Position numbers and translations under genes: made by a program
Notes under the pieces: model-generated
Told to the model about the DNA's origin: nothing
Database searches by the model: none
The model's input: the letters and a program-made list of their open reading frames with translations, nothing else
DNA from: Candidatus Gastranaerophilales bacterium
GTDB taxonomy: Bacteria > Cyanobacteriota > Vampirovibrionia > Gastranaerophilales > Gastranaerophilaceae
DNA: 60,775 nt
Direction of reading: 5' to 3'
NCBI GenBank assembly: GCA_947630535.1
Contig: CANRHZ010000007.1
Span: 1 to 60,775, forward strand
Shown here: positions 47,218-55,605 of the stretch, in pieces
Position numbering within the stretch: position 1 is the first letter of the stretch
Layout of the letters: each line of letters opens with the position of its first letter

Positions 47218-48534
47218 ATGGCTATAACCGGTGCAATCGGGATAATTGCAGATGACCTGACGGGTGCAAACGATACTGCGCTGCAATTTTTTATGAAGGG
47301 TTCAAACTCTGAAATTATCTTTGAAGCAAATGAAGAACTGCAAAACCATCTTAATGTCGGTACCTGGGCACTTACAACCGAATCCAGAAATAAAGACCCG
47401 ATGACTTCGGCAAAAAAAGTTTATGAAAATGCAAAAAAAATAAAGGAGATACTCTCCCCTGAAAGCTACTATAAAAAAATAGATTCTACGCTTCGGGGAA
47501 ACATTGCTTTTGAAGTGCTTGCAATGCTTGAAGCTATTGAATATGATGCCGCTATTATTGCCCCCGCCTTTATTCAGGAAGGCAGAATGACAATTGGCGG
47601 ATATCAGCTTTTAAAGGGTGTTCCTATAGAAAGAACTGATGCCGCAAGGGATACTTATGCTCCGATTTATGATTCATATATACCCGATATTTTAAAAAAG
47701 CAGCTCAATGAAAATATGCATGATATCATCTCAACGATTGAACTAAAAACGGTTGCAAAGGGTGCTCTTTTAATTACAAATAAAATAAACGAACTTGTCC
47801 AAAACGGCAAAAAACTAATAATTGTAGACGCCGTAAGCTCAATAGATTTGGAACAAATCGTTCTTGCAATAGAAAAAAGCCAGTTTAAAATTTTGCCCGT
47901 CGGTTCTGCGGGGCTTGCAAGTGCACTAAGCAATGTTTGGCTTCCCGATATTGAAAGAGAAGTAATTAATAAACAGTTTCCGATTTTACCCAAACTTATT
48001 TTGTCGGGTTCTAAAAATTCAATTACAACAAGCCAGATTAATAAGTTAAAAATGGATGATGAGATAGATAACACCTATTTTATTGACCTTAATATAGACG
48101 ATATATTAAAACCCGATGTTGAAAATATGGCTAAAAGAATAGTCCAGAATTTGGGTAAAAACAATATAGTTGTGGTTCATGTTTCAAAGCTGGATGAACT
48201 TTTAAAGGAAGATGTTAACAGTGAAAAATTAATAGATGAAGGCATTACAAGAGAATGTTTTGCAAATAAAATAACGGATTATATTGCATCTGTTGCAAGG
48301 GAAACAAACAAACTTGCATCTTATGTATTAATTACAATCGGGGGCGAAACTTCATATAAATGTACAAAAGAAATTAACTGCGGATACCTTCAGGTGGTCG
48401 ACGGAATATTGCCTGCCATATCATTGTGTATGGATTCCAATGCAAAATTTATAGTTACAAAATCGGGCAATATGGGAAACGTTAATGCGCTTATTGATAT
48501 TATAAAGTACTTTAAAAACCATGAAAAAGAATAA
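47218..48534 (+). CDS. Four-carbon acid sugar kinase (DUF1537 family)
   Basis: Family members phosphorylate D-threonate, L-threonate or D-erythronate at O4. The 438-residue protein has the N-terminal motif IIADDLTGANDTALQF, KIDSTLRGNIAFE, IIAPAFIQEGRMTIGG and PVGSAGLASAL, and a C-terminal nucleotide-binding part with TIGGETSYKC. The stop overlaps pdxA-like by 14 bases, so the two act together: kinase then 4-phosphate dehydrogenase. Confidence 0.87.
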   Translation: MAITGAIGIIADDLTGANDTALQFFMKGSNSEIIFEANEELQNHLNVGTWALTTESRNKDPMTSAKKVYENAKKIKEILSPESYYKKIDSTLRGNIAFEVLAMLEAIEYDAAIIAPAFIQEGRMTIGGYQLLKGVPIERTDAARDTYAPIYDSYIPDILKKQLNENMHDIISTIELKTVAKGALLITNKINELVQNGKKLIIVDAVSSIDLEQIVLAIEKSQFKILPVGSAGLASALSNVWLPDIEREVINKQFPILPKLILSGSKNSITTSQINKLKMDDEIDNTYFIDLNIDDILKPDVENMAKRIVQNLGKNNIVVVHVSKLDELLKEDVNSEKLIDEGITRECFANKITDYIASVARETNKLASYVLITIGGETSYKCTKEINCGYLQVVDGILPAISLCMDSNAKFIVTKSGNMGNVNALIDIIKYFKNHEKE

Positions 48535-49408
48535 AATAGCAATAACAACGGGCGATACTCTGGGGATTGGCGAAGAACTTGTTTATAAGGCTCTTAAAAT
48601 TATTAACCCCAAAAAAGAAGATATAGTTATTATAGGAAAGAAACTTCCCCTTCCTTACGAAACGCTTGAACTTGATTCTTTTGATAACGGAAAATACTGT
48701 TTTGATTGTTTGAATTTAGCATCTAAGCTTGCTTTGCAAAATGAAATTCAAGGAATAGTTACAGCCCCTGTTTCTAAAGAAGAACTCCATAAATCGGGAT
48801 ACTATTATAACGGACAAACAGAGGTTTTAGAAAAGCTTTTATCAAAAGAAAATGAAAAAGCGGAAATGGTTTTTATTGCGGGCGATTTAAGGGTTATGCT
48901 TTTAACAAGGCATCTGGCCTTAAAAGAGATAAAAATAACAAAAGAGATGATTACAGATAAAACTATAAGATTTAGGGATTTTTTAGCGGACAAGTGCAAA
49001 ATAAAATCTCCAAAGATAGCTATATGTGCGCTAAACCCGCATGCAGGCGAAAACGGGATTTTGGGGGATGAAGAAATTAATATAATAAATCCTTCTATTG
49101 AAGAATTAAAAAATAAAGGGGTGAATGTCTTTGGCCCGTTTAGTGCTGATGCGCTTTTTTCTAAGGCGGGAAAAAGGTATTTAAATAATTTCCCCCAAGA
49201 ATTTGACGGAATTATTTCAATGTACCATGATCAGGGCCTTTGCCCCATAAAGGCCATAACTCAGGATAAGGCGGTAAATACGACAATAGGGCTTAAGGTT
49301 ATAAGAACATCCCCGCCCACGGGAACCGCATACGACATAAAAGGTAAAAATATTGCAGACCCCACGGGAATGATAGAAGCAATTAAATTAATCTTTAAAT
49401 TAATTTAA
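48521..49408 (+). CDS. pdxA: PdxA-type 4-phosphate dehydrogenase (PdxA2-like)
   Basis: The 295-residue protein shows PdxA motifs: ITTGDTLGIGEEL, TAPVSKEELH, LTRHLALKEI, ALNPHAGENGILGDEE, MYHDQGLCPIKA. PdxA makes pyridoxine precursor from 4-hydroxythreonine 4-phosphate; next to a DUF1537 kinase the paralogue PdxA2 oxidises threonate or erythronate 4-phosphate instead. One deviation: RTSPPTGTAYDI where the family has DHGTA, so a conserved Asp-His pair is lost. The enzyme may thus be a distinct subtype, or the gene could serve both roles. Confidence 0.82.
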   Translation: MKKNKIAITTGDTLGIGEELVYKALKIINPKKEDIVIIGKKLPLPYETLELDSFDNGKYCFDCLNLASKLALQNEIQGIVTAPVSKEELHKSGYYYNGQTEVLEKLLSKENEKAEMVFIAGDLRVMLLTRHLALKEIKITKEMITDKTIRFRDFLADKCKIKSPKIAICALNPHAGENGILGDEEINIINPSIEELKNKGVNVFGPFSADALFSKAGKRYLNNFPQEFDGIISMYHDQGLCPIKAITQDKAVNTTIGLKVIRTSPPTGTAYDIKGKNIADPTGMIEAIKLIFKLI

Positions 49409-49497
49409 TCCTCTATATGGTGTATTTTTTAAAAAAATATTCATTATTTATTCAAAAAAACCATATAATCTTTTTGTTTAAAATTAGGGGTTAATAT

Positions 49498-49998
49498 ATG
49501 TCTTCTTTTAACATTAACGGCCCATCAAATAATCAACCTATTGTTCAAGGCTCCCAAAATCTAGGAAAAGATGGCGGCGGCGGCGGTAACACCGGCTTTA
49601 TGAACATGAGAAACAAAAAGAAAAAACAGGAAAAAAACGAAGAAGATAACTCGGTTTTTTTGGAAGAAACTCCGGAGGATGTTTTTGAAAAACAGGGGAG
49701 TATTCCTAAAAAGAAAAATTCAGGAAGGCTTATTGGCGCAATTTCAAATTTTATAAAAGATAAGTCAGATAAAAAAGATATACAAATTCAAGATTCGTTT
49801 GAAAAAAATAAAAATACAAATAAAAACCCCGAAACAGACAATGAATTTGAATATCAGGAAGAAGATTATTCAAGCTATAACGTAAAATTAAATAACGCAA
49901 CCGACACCATTGAAGATGATGAGTATGAAGTAATTGAGGGTAATGAACTTTTAGAAAACAAAAGTGATGATGACTATTATAATGATATAGACGTTTAA
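49498..49998 (+). CDS. Acidic, disordered protein with Gly-rich patch
   Basis: A 166-residue hydrophilic protein with N-terminal NING...GSQNLGKDGGGGGN (five Gly from four GGC codons and one GGT), a Lys-rich part, and an Asp/Glu-rich C-terminus (IEDDEYEVIEGNELL, DDDYYNDIDV). No membrane segment or signal. The N-terminus (short lead then Gly run) recalls the gene at 43965. AGGGG ribosome site. Function unknown. Confidence 0.6.
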   Translation: MSSFNINGPSNNQPIVQGSQNLGKDGGGGGNTGFMNMRNKKKKQEKNEEDNSVFLEETPEDVFEKQGSIPKKKNSGRLIGAISNFIKDKSDKKDIQIQDSFEKNKNTNKNPETDNEFEYQEEDYSSYNVKLNNATDTIEDDEYEVIEGNELLENKSDDDYYNDIDV

Positions 49999-50035
49999 TT
50001 TTGACTTTTTGTTTTTAATTGTTAAATCATAGACT

Positions 50036-50449
50036 ATGTTCGATGAAATTAACAAGTTTTTTAAATCTTTATTTAAATGCTCTCACAAAAATGCGCTTTT
50101 ACATTCAAATGACGGATATTGCCCCGATTGCGGAAAATACATAAAAAAGGCATATTTTGTTGTAAGGTGCAAAAGGTGCGATATAAAAAGATTATCAAAA
50201 AAGAGCTTTGATAAAATCGTCCCCATAGAAAAGTACTGTGCCAATTGCGGTTCAAATGAGTATGTAATAGAAAAGTATGACAGATTGAACCTTGTTGATA
50301 TTAATTATGCAATTGAAGTTAAAGAAACAATTGAAGAATTTGAGCCCCAAAATGACCTTGAGATTTGGATTGATGAAGAAAAGCAAAGTGATGCGAAGTT
50401 TTCTGATGTTCCCCTTATAACAGAGATTAAATATTTAACCGCTCAATAA
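50036..50449 (+). CDS. Zinc-ribbon-like small protein
   Basis: A 137-residue protein with CPDCGKY, CKRCDIK and CANCGSNEY: three CxxC pairs plus a CSHK near the N-terminus, which can bind zinc in two ribbon modules. The C-terminal half is acidic. No nucleic-acid or enzyme family is evident. The ATG has no clear ribosome site. It ends in a perfect terminator. Confidence 0.65.
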   Translation: MFDEINKFFKSLFKCSHKNALLHSNDGYCPDCGKYIKKAYFVVRCKRCDIKRLSKKSFDKIVPIEKYCANCGSNEYVIEKYDRLNLVDINYAIEVKETIEEFEPQNDLEIWIDEEKQSDAKFSDVPLITEIKYLTAQ

Positions 50450-50450
50450 A

Positions 50451-50478
50451 AAAAGAGCCTTAATTTTAAGGCTCTTTT
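50451..50478. terminator. Bidirectional terminator between the zinc-ribbon gene and rplI
   Basis: AAAAGAGCCTTAA / TTAAGGCTCTTTT, perfectly paired with a 2-base loop and T-runs on both strands. Confidence 0.92.
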
Positions 50479-50496
50479 TTTTAAAATGTTTTATTT

Positions 50497-50997
50497 TTAT
50501 TCTTCAACTTCTTCTTTTGTTTCTTCAACAATTGCTTCTTTAATTGTTTCAGATGCCGTTACTATTACTTTAATTTGAGCTTTAACTTTTGATGATAATT
50601 TAACGGTCATTAAAAATTCGCCCACTTTATTAATAGGATTGTCAAGAACAATTGTCTTTCTGTCAACTTCAACACCTGAAATGTTTAAGAGTTCTTCCGC
50701 AAGTTTCTTTGTTGTAATTGTGCCGAAAAGTTTTCCTGATTCGCCGGCTTTTGCGCTCAATTCAATTTTTTGAGCCGCTTCGATTTTTTCAGCCTTGCTC
50801 AAAGCTTCCTGATGAAGTTTTTCTGATTTTGCTTTAATTCTTTGAATGTTTCTTTCTCTTGCTTCAAGAGCTCCTTTAGTTGCAATTTCGGCTAAGTTGT
50901 TAGGGATAAGAAAGTTTCTTGCATATCCGTCTTTAGCGTTAATTAAATCGCCTGCTTCGCCAACATTTTGAACATCTTTTTTTAATATAAGCTGCAT
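50497..50997 (-). CDS. rplI: Ribosomal protein bL9
   Basis: Structural protein of the 50S subunit. The 166-residue protein has the N-terminal motif MQLILKKDVQNVGEAGDLI and the conserved GYARNFLIPNNLA, then the long helix and C-terminal domain (AGESGKLFGTITTKKLAEEL). A Glu-rich 15-residue tail is extra. The frame extends 63 bases upstream, but AAAGGAG and the family start fix 50997. Confidence 0.95.
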   Translation of the reverse strand: MQLILKKDVQNVGEAGDLINAKDGYARNFLIPNNLAEIATKGALEARERNIQRIKAKSEKLHQEALSKAEKIEAAQKIELSAKAGESGKLFGTITTKKLAEELLNISGVEVDRKTIVLDNPINKVGEFLMTVKLSSKVKAQIKVIVTASETIKEAIVEETKEEVEE

Positions 50998-51079
50998 TAT
51001 TTTCTCCTTTATTATTTGTTGTTTAATTGTTATGTTAAATAAAACATACCGAAATTTCAAGCATATTCAAATTAAAAGT

Positions 51080-51721
51080 TTACTGTTTTAATTCTTCTTT
51101 TACTGTTTTTTCATCCGGCTTTGTTTCTTTTGTGTCCTTGTTTTCGTTTGTATTTAAGTTTGACCCTTCTTTTATTTCTTCTTTTTGTTCATCTTCTGTA
51201 ATTTGGCTATCATCTTCTTTTTTATCTTCTTTTGTTTCTTCTTCTTCATTTTGTTTTGAATCGTCCGAAACTTTCTTTGCGGCTTCTTCAATAAGTGTCG
51301 GGTCTATTTTGCCGTCAATCAGGGCTTGAGTTCTTTCTTTAATTAAAGTTTCAAGCTCTTTTACGATTTCTTGTGCTTTTTTCTGAGTTTTTAATTCCTG
51401 TTCTTTCAATGCATCATCAATTTCATTGTCTGTCTTTGCTCTGGATACGGGAATTGATAAGTTCAATACCGTTTTAGAATTATCAAGAGCATCTATTTGA
51501 AGTTCAAAATTTTCCGTATCAATTTCCATATACTTTGATACAGTAGTGATTAATTCTTCTTTTAACATCTGTATTGCACGTTCCGAAAAACCTACTCTAT
51601 CTTGCATTAAAACGGTTTTTAATCTGTTTAGGGCAATATTTTTTGTAGGGTCAATTTCTTCTTTTGATGAATTAAAAAGACTTAAAACCTTGTTATAAAG
51701 TTCCTGAAACAAATCTCTCAT
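51080..51721 (-). CDS. minE: MinE with long acidic C-terminal extension
   Basis: MinE drives MinD off the membrane and gives the Min oscillation. Residues 25-105 match MinE: NIALNRLKTVLMQDRVGFSE and ELITTVSKYMEID. The family is usually 80-110 residues; this one has 213, the rest being a Lys/Glu/Asp-rich, probably helical then disordered tail (about 115-213). The frame is continuous with no stop and ordinary codon use, so it is not an assembly artefact. It overlaps minD by 4 bases. Confidence 0.85.
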   Translation of the reverse strand: MRDLFQELYNKVLSLFNSSKEEIDPTKNIALNRLKTVLMQDRVGFSERAIQMLKEELITTVSKYMEIDTENFELQIDALDNSKTVLNLSIPVSRAKTDNEIDDALKEQELKTQKKAQEIVKELETLIKERTQALIDGKIDPTLIEEAAKKVSDDSKQNEEEETKEDKKEDDSQITEDEQKEEIKEGSNLNTNENKDTKETKPDEKTVKEELKQ

Positions 51722-52533
51722 TTTGTCACCTTCACTTTCGAAGAAAAGAATTTTTTAACTTTTCCAAAAAATGTAGTGGGCTCATCAATATCAAGAAGCG
51801 GAACTTCTTCCCCTTTAATTCTTCTTGCAACATTCAAGTATGCTTTTCCCGCTAAAGACTTTTCGTTGTTTACAATGGGCTCGCCTCTGTTTGTAGAGGT
51901 TATAATCCCCGTATCTTCGGGAATAACTCCGATTAATTCCGCCGATAATATTTCAACAACATCATCAACACTCATCATATCGTTTGATTTAATTAAGTTG
52001 GGGCGAACCCTGTTTACAAGAAGGCGATACTTTTTAACGTCCTCCTTTGCTTCAAGGAGACCTATTATTCTGTCTGCATCTCTTACGGCGGACATTTCAG
52101 GTGTTGTAACCACGATTGCTTCATTTGCGCCCGCAACTGCATTTTGGAAACCCTGTTCAATTCCTGCCGGACAGTCTACCAGAATATAGTCAAAGTCCTC
52201 TTTTAACTGTTCGCAAATATTTTTTAGCTGTTCTTCCGTTACTGCCGATTTATCTCTTGTTTGTGCAGCCGCCAAAAGGCATAAATTAGGATTTTTCTTG
52301 TCCTTAACAAGAGCCTGTTTTAATTTGCATCTTTCTTCAACCACATCTACTATTGTGTATACAATGCGGTTTTCAAGACCTAAAAGCAAATCCAGATTTC
52401 TAAGTCCTATATCCGTATCTATCAATACTACTTTTGAACCGTCTTTGGCAAGTGCGGTGCCGATATTGGCAGAGGTGGTTGTTTTGCCTACCCCGCCTTT
52501 TCCGGATGTTATAACAATAACAGAACCTGACAT
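51718..52533 (-). CDS. minD: Septum site-determining ATPase MinD
   Basis: Membrane-binding ATPase that recruits MinC. The 271-residue protein has the deviant Walker A SGKGGVGKTT, switch region VLIDTDIGLRNLD, DYILVDCPAGIEQGF and a C-terminal amphipathic membrane-targeting helix (FFGKVKKFFSSKVKV). Typical length. It is between minE and minC on the minus strand. Confidence 0.96.
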   Translation of the reverse strand: MSGSVIVITSGKGGVGKTTTSANIGTALAKDGSKVVLIDTDIGLRNLDLLLGLENRIVYTIVDVVEERCKLKQALVKDKKNPNLCLLAAAQTRDKSAVTEEQLKNICEQLKEDFDYILVDCPAGIEQGFQNAVAGANEAIVVTTPEMSAVRDADRIIGLLEAKEDVKKYRLLVNRVRPNLIKSNDMMSVDDVVEILSAELIGVIPEDTGIITSTNRGEPIVNNEKSLAGKAYLNVARRIKGEEVPLLDIDEPTTFFGKVKKFFSSKVKVTK

Positions 52534-52545
52534 TATTTTCTCCTT

Positions 52546-53421
52546 TTAATTTTGAGCCATTTTAAAAAGCACTATATTATCATCAACAACTCTTGCTTCT
52601 TCCGGTGTAAATACGGAAGATTTAACAATATATGGAATATTCCCGCCATCAGGCCTTCTTGAATAACAGTTTGCAATTCTTAATTGCACTGCATTCATTT
52701 TTAAAGCCCGAATTTTAGCTTCTTTATTTCCTTTAATTCCTGCATGGGCAAGTGAACCCAAAACACCCCAAACTGTTATATCACCGGTCGCTTTAATTTC
52801 GGAGCCCGGATGGCAATCTCCGATTATTACGACATTTCCGTCATAATCTACAACCTGTCCGTTTCTTAAGGTCTGATTAATATACATAGTGTTTTTTGTA
52901 TCAACAACAACCGCCTCATCTGTCGGTGTTGCATAAAAATCAACATCATCTTCCCTAAATACAACTTCGTTTTCTTTTTCATCAGCCTTTCTGTATACGC
53001 CGATTACTTGTTTTTGCAGGTCGTTTTCAATATTTTTAGTATCTGTTTTCGGATTGGCTTCTTCTTTTTGGTTTTCAAACCCGTTTTTAAACTCCTCTCT
53101 CAATTCATCAAGCTTTGCATTTTGAATTTCAGAGGTATAAAGACGATTTTCATCATTTATATTTATCCCCATTTCAATACAAATGTCTTTTGTAAGTTCG
53201 TTTGTGGTTTGAATGTTTATGATTTTACCGTTGTAACTTTCGATTAAAGATTTTAATAAAACCATCTGGGATTGGTTAATTTCAAGCTCTCCCAAGTTTA
53301 ATTTGAGCGCTTTGTTTTTTATATCAACTGCTTCAATTGCGCTTATTACATCATTTGCCAGAGATTCGGAGTTTTTGCAATTTGAAAGATTAATTTCATA
53401 TATTTCTTCAACATTGTGCAT
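52546..53421 (-). CDS. minC: Septum site-determining protein MinC
   Basis: Inhibits FtsZ ring formation away from mid-cell. The 291-residue protein has an N-terminal domain (1-105), a charged linker (about 110-150) and the C-terminal beta-helix with TLRNGQVVDYDGNVVIIGD, GSEIKATGDITVWG, GSLAHAG and ANCYSRRPD, the region that binds MinD. First gene of minC-minD-minE; AGAGG precedes the ATG. Confidence 0.94.
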   Translation of the reverse strand: MHNVEEIYEINLSNCKNSESLANDVISAIEAVDIKNKALKLNLGELEINQSQMVLLKSLIESYNGKIINIQTTNELTKDICIEMGININDENRLYTSEIQNAKLDELREEFKNGFENQKEEANPKTDTKNIENDLQKQVIGVYRKADEKENEVVFREDDVDFYATPTDEAVVVDTKNTMYINQTLRNGQVVDYDGNVVIIGDCHPGSEIKATGDITVWGVLGSLAHAGIKGNKEAKIRALKMNAVQLRIANCYSRRPDGGNIPYIVKSSVFTPEEARVVDDNIVLFKMAQN

Positions 53422-53545
53422 AAGTTAAAAACCTCTTTTTCCTTTTATTGAGCCTATATAAAAACCATGACACAAACCCCCCTTAAAAACAATTAATTGT
53501 AAAGAAGAATGACATTCAAGGTAAATTATTTTCGTTTTTGGGTTT

Positions 53546-53551
53546 TATAAT
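53546..53551 (+). promoter_or_regulatory. -10 box of the 53568 membrane-protein gene
   Basis: TATAAT 16 bases before the first plausible ATG. Confidence 0.4.
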
Positions 53552-53567
53552 TTGTGGTAAGATAAAA

Positions 53568-54305
53568 ATGACAATGAATATTGATACATATAAACAAGAC
53601 CCTTATAAAAGCTTTAGTGACCAGAGGAAGCGTTTTGAACTTCTCACGCAAAAAAAAGAAAAAAGAAATAATACTCTGATTGCTGCCGCATCCTTTGTCG
53701 GGGCAACCCTTCCCCTTGCTTTATATAACATAAAAAAGGGAAACTGCTCTCAAATTAAAGATACCTTTCAAAACGTAAATTCAAAAACAAAAGATAAAGC
53801 TTTTTCGCTTTTAAAACTCGTTGATGTGGATAATATCAAACAAATAGGGCTTTCAATCGGAGGTGCTATTTTGGCTTCCGTCGGGATGGGTGTTGCTTTA
53901 GATAAAAACAAAGAAAACAGAAAAGAAAAAGCAAAAGAAGGAATATACGGCTTTTTAAACTGCATGATTCCTATGGGAATAATATCAACGGCTGAATTTG
54001 TCTTAAGAAAGAATAATATAAAAACGGGAGTTCTTGGCAAAGTCGGAATGATTGCAGGCGGAGTCGGCGGAGGAATGTTCATAAATAACAAAGTTTCCAA
54101 CAAAATAAATAAAGAAATATTTGGTAAAAACGATAAAGATTTTAAAGAAAGAAAAATGAAGCCCACGGATTGTCTTGTTCACTTTGATGATATTTTGGGA
54201 CTTTTTGTAATTTCAAAAATTCCATACGTCGAATCTTTGGGTAAAATCTTACCTTTAATTTATACTCATTCGGGCATTGAAGCGGGCAGCAAGAAAAAAG
54301 AATAA
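53568..54305 (+). CDS. Polytopic membrane protein of unknown function
   Basis: A 245-residue protein (or 243 from the ATG six bases later) with four hydrophobic, Gly/Ala-rich segments (about 38-56, 98-115, 135-150, 165-185 in the longer version) separated by basic stretches. No motif is recognised. The longest frame starts at a TTG that overlaps the -10 box and is not used. It lies between the min genes and an amidase, so a link to cell division or envelope growth is possible but unproven. Confidence 0.65.
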   Translation: MTMNIDTYKQDPYKSFSDQRKRFELLTQKKEKRNNTLIAAASFVGATLPLALYNIKKGNCSQIKDTFQNVNSKTKDKAFSLLKLVDVDNIKQIGLSIGGAILASVGMGVALDKNKENRKEKAKEGIYGFLNCMIPMGIISTAEFVLRKNNIKTGVLGKVGMIAGGVGGGMFINNKVSNKINKEIFGKNDKDFKERKMKPTDCLVHFDDILGLFVISKIPYVESLGKILPLIYTHSGIEAGSKKKE

Positions 54306-54372
54306 AACTTTTTATCTAGATTAAATAAAGGGGATTAGTTACATACTCTAAACCCCAAAATAAAAATTGTGA

Positions 54373-54378
54373 TAAAAT
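54373..54378 (+). promoter_or_regulatory. Extended -10 box of the amidase gene
   Basis: TGATAAAAT (TG, one base, TAAAAT), six bases before the ATG at 54385; no ribosome site. Confidence 0.45.
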
Positions 54379-54384
54379 TTTTAT

Positions 54385-55566
54385 ATGAAAAAAATTATAA
54401 TTTTTTTATTGCTATTATCATTTCAGCTAAATGTTTATGCCAATGAAAATAATCAGGATAGTGCGCCAATAGATAAATACACTATTATAAAAACAACCCA
54501 TGACTATACGCCGATAAGAGAAGGTGCCGATGTTAATTCAAAAAGGTTTTCCCACCTAAAAAAAGGAACAACCGTTTTTTCCGACAGTAACAATAAAAAC
54601 TTTTACAGAGTTGATTTGGGGCTTGATAAATACTATTGGATAGAAAAAAAATATGCAGACATTGATTCAACAACTAATGAAAAAGAGCTTACTTCAATAG
54701 ATAAAATCACATTATCCGAAGATAATAAATACTATTATATAAAAATTGAAGCGCCCTATTTGCCCCCGTATAATGAAATTGAAACAAGCGAGTCAAGTTT
54801 GAACTTCATTTTATATGACACAGTTGTTGATAAAGATAAATTAACAATAGACGGAGAAAATAGCGCAAATATTAAAATATCAAAAGATAAATATGAAAAT
54901 TTACAGATAACCTATATGTCAAATACCCCTCTTTCGGGGCATGAAGTTGTAAAGACGGATTTTGGGCTTATTTTAAAAATAAAAAAACCTTTTGATATTT
55001 CAAAGCATAAACCCTTAAAAGGTATTATTGTTGCAATTGACCCCGGGCATGGGGGGGCTGATACGGGAGCATGTTCTAATGGATTAAGGGAAAAAGATAT
55101 AAACCTTCAAATTTCAAACAAATTAAAAAACGAACTAAAAAAAGAGGGCGCACTTGTCTATATGACAAGAGAAAATGACACTAATCCCGATTTATATGAG
55201 AGAATAGACTTTGCAAAAGAAAAAAATGCCGACTTTTTAATAAGCATTCATCAAAATTCCCTTCCAAACCCTAAGATGGTAAATGAAAAACACGGGGTCG
55301 GGGTTTATTATTACAATAAAGAAACTTACAAGCTTTCAAAAGAAATACAAAAAGAACTTATTAATGATACAAAATTCAAAGATGACGGGGTTAATATAGG
55401 GTCTTTTGCGCTTACAAGGTCAGCTAACCCGTTATGCATATTAATTGAGTGCGGATATATAATTTATCCGGATGAAGCAAAAAAAATCTCTGATGATAAA
55501 TTTCAGGAAGTTATAGCTAAGTCAATATCCGGTGGTCTTAAAAATTATCTGAAAAACAATTTTTAA
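54385..55566 (+). CDS. N-acetylmuramoyl-L-alanine amidase with N-terminal SH3-like domain
   Basis: Cleaves the amide between muramic acid and the stem peptide; needed for daughter-cell separation. The 393-residue protein has a signal peptide (1-19), an SH3b-like domain (about 30-85; YTPIREGADVNSKRFSHLKKG) and an Amidase_3 domain from about 210: AIDPGHGGADTG (zinc His), NLQISNKLKNELKKEGALVYMTREND, SIHQNS (zinc His), and ILIECGYI (catalytic Glu). The middle part resembles the AMIN region. It is near minCDE. Confidence 0.9.
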   Translation: MKKIIIFLLLLSFQLNVYANENNQDSAPIDKYTIIKTTHDYTPIREGADVNSKRFSHLKKGTTVFSDSNNKNFYRVDLGLDKYYWIEKKYADIDSTTNEKELTSIDKITLSEDNKYYYIKIEAPYLPPYNEIETSESSLNFILYDTVVDKDKLTIDGENSANIKISKDKYENLQITYMSNTPLSGHEVVKTDFGLILKIKKPFDISKHKPLKGIIVAIDPGHGGADTGACSNGLREKDINLQISNKLKNELKKEGALVYMTRENDTNPDLYERIDFAKEKNADFLISIHQNSLPNPKMVNEKHGVGVYYYNKETYKLSKEIQKELINDTKFKDDGVNIGSFALTRSANPLCILIECGYIIYPDEAKKISDDKFQEVIAKSISGGLKNYLKNNF

Positions 55567-55605
55567 ATTTTTGTTTTATAATTTTAAAAAAAGGAATTAT
55601 GAAAA

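Noticed and set aside
49573-49590. GGC repeat in the acidic protein as another phase switch
   Set aside because: It is a trinucleotide repeat, so length changes stay in frame; four units are too few to be notable.
55040-55060. Seven-G run in the amidase gene (GHGGADTG codons), and other 6-7 base G/C runs
   Set aside because: The runs are short and lie in conserved motif codons; only the 12-13 base tracts exceed what neutral composition and motif coding explain.
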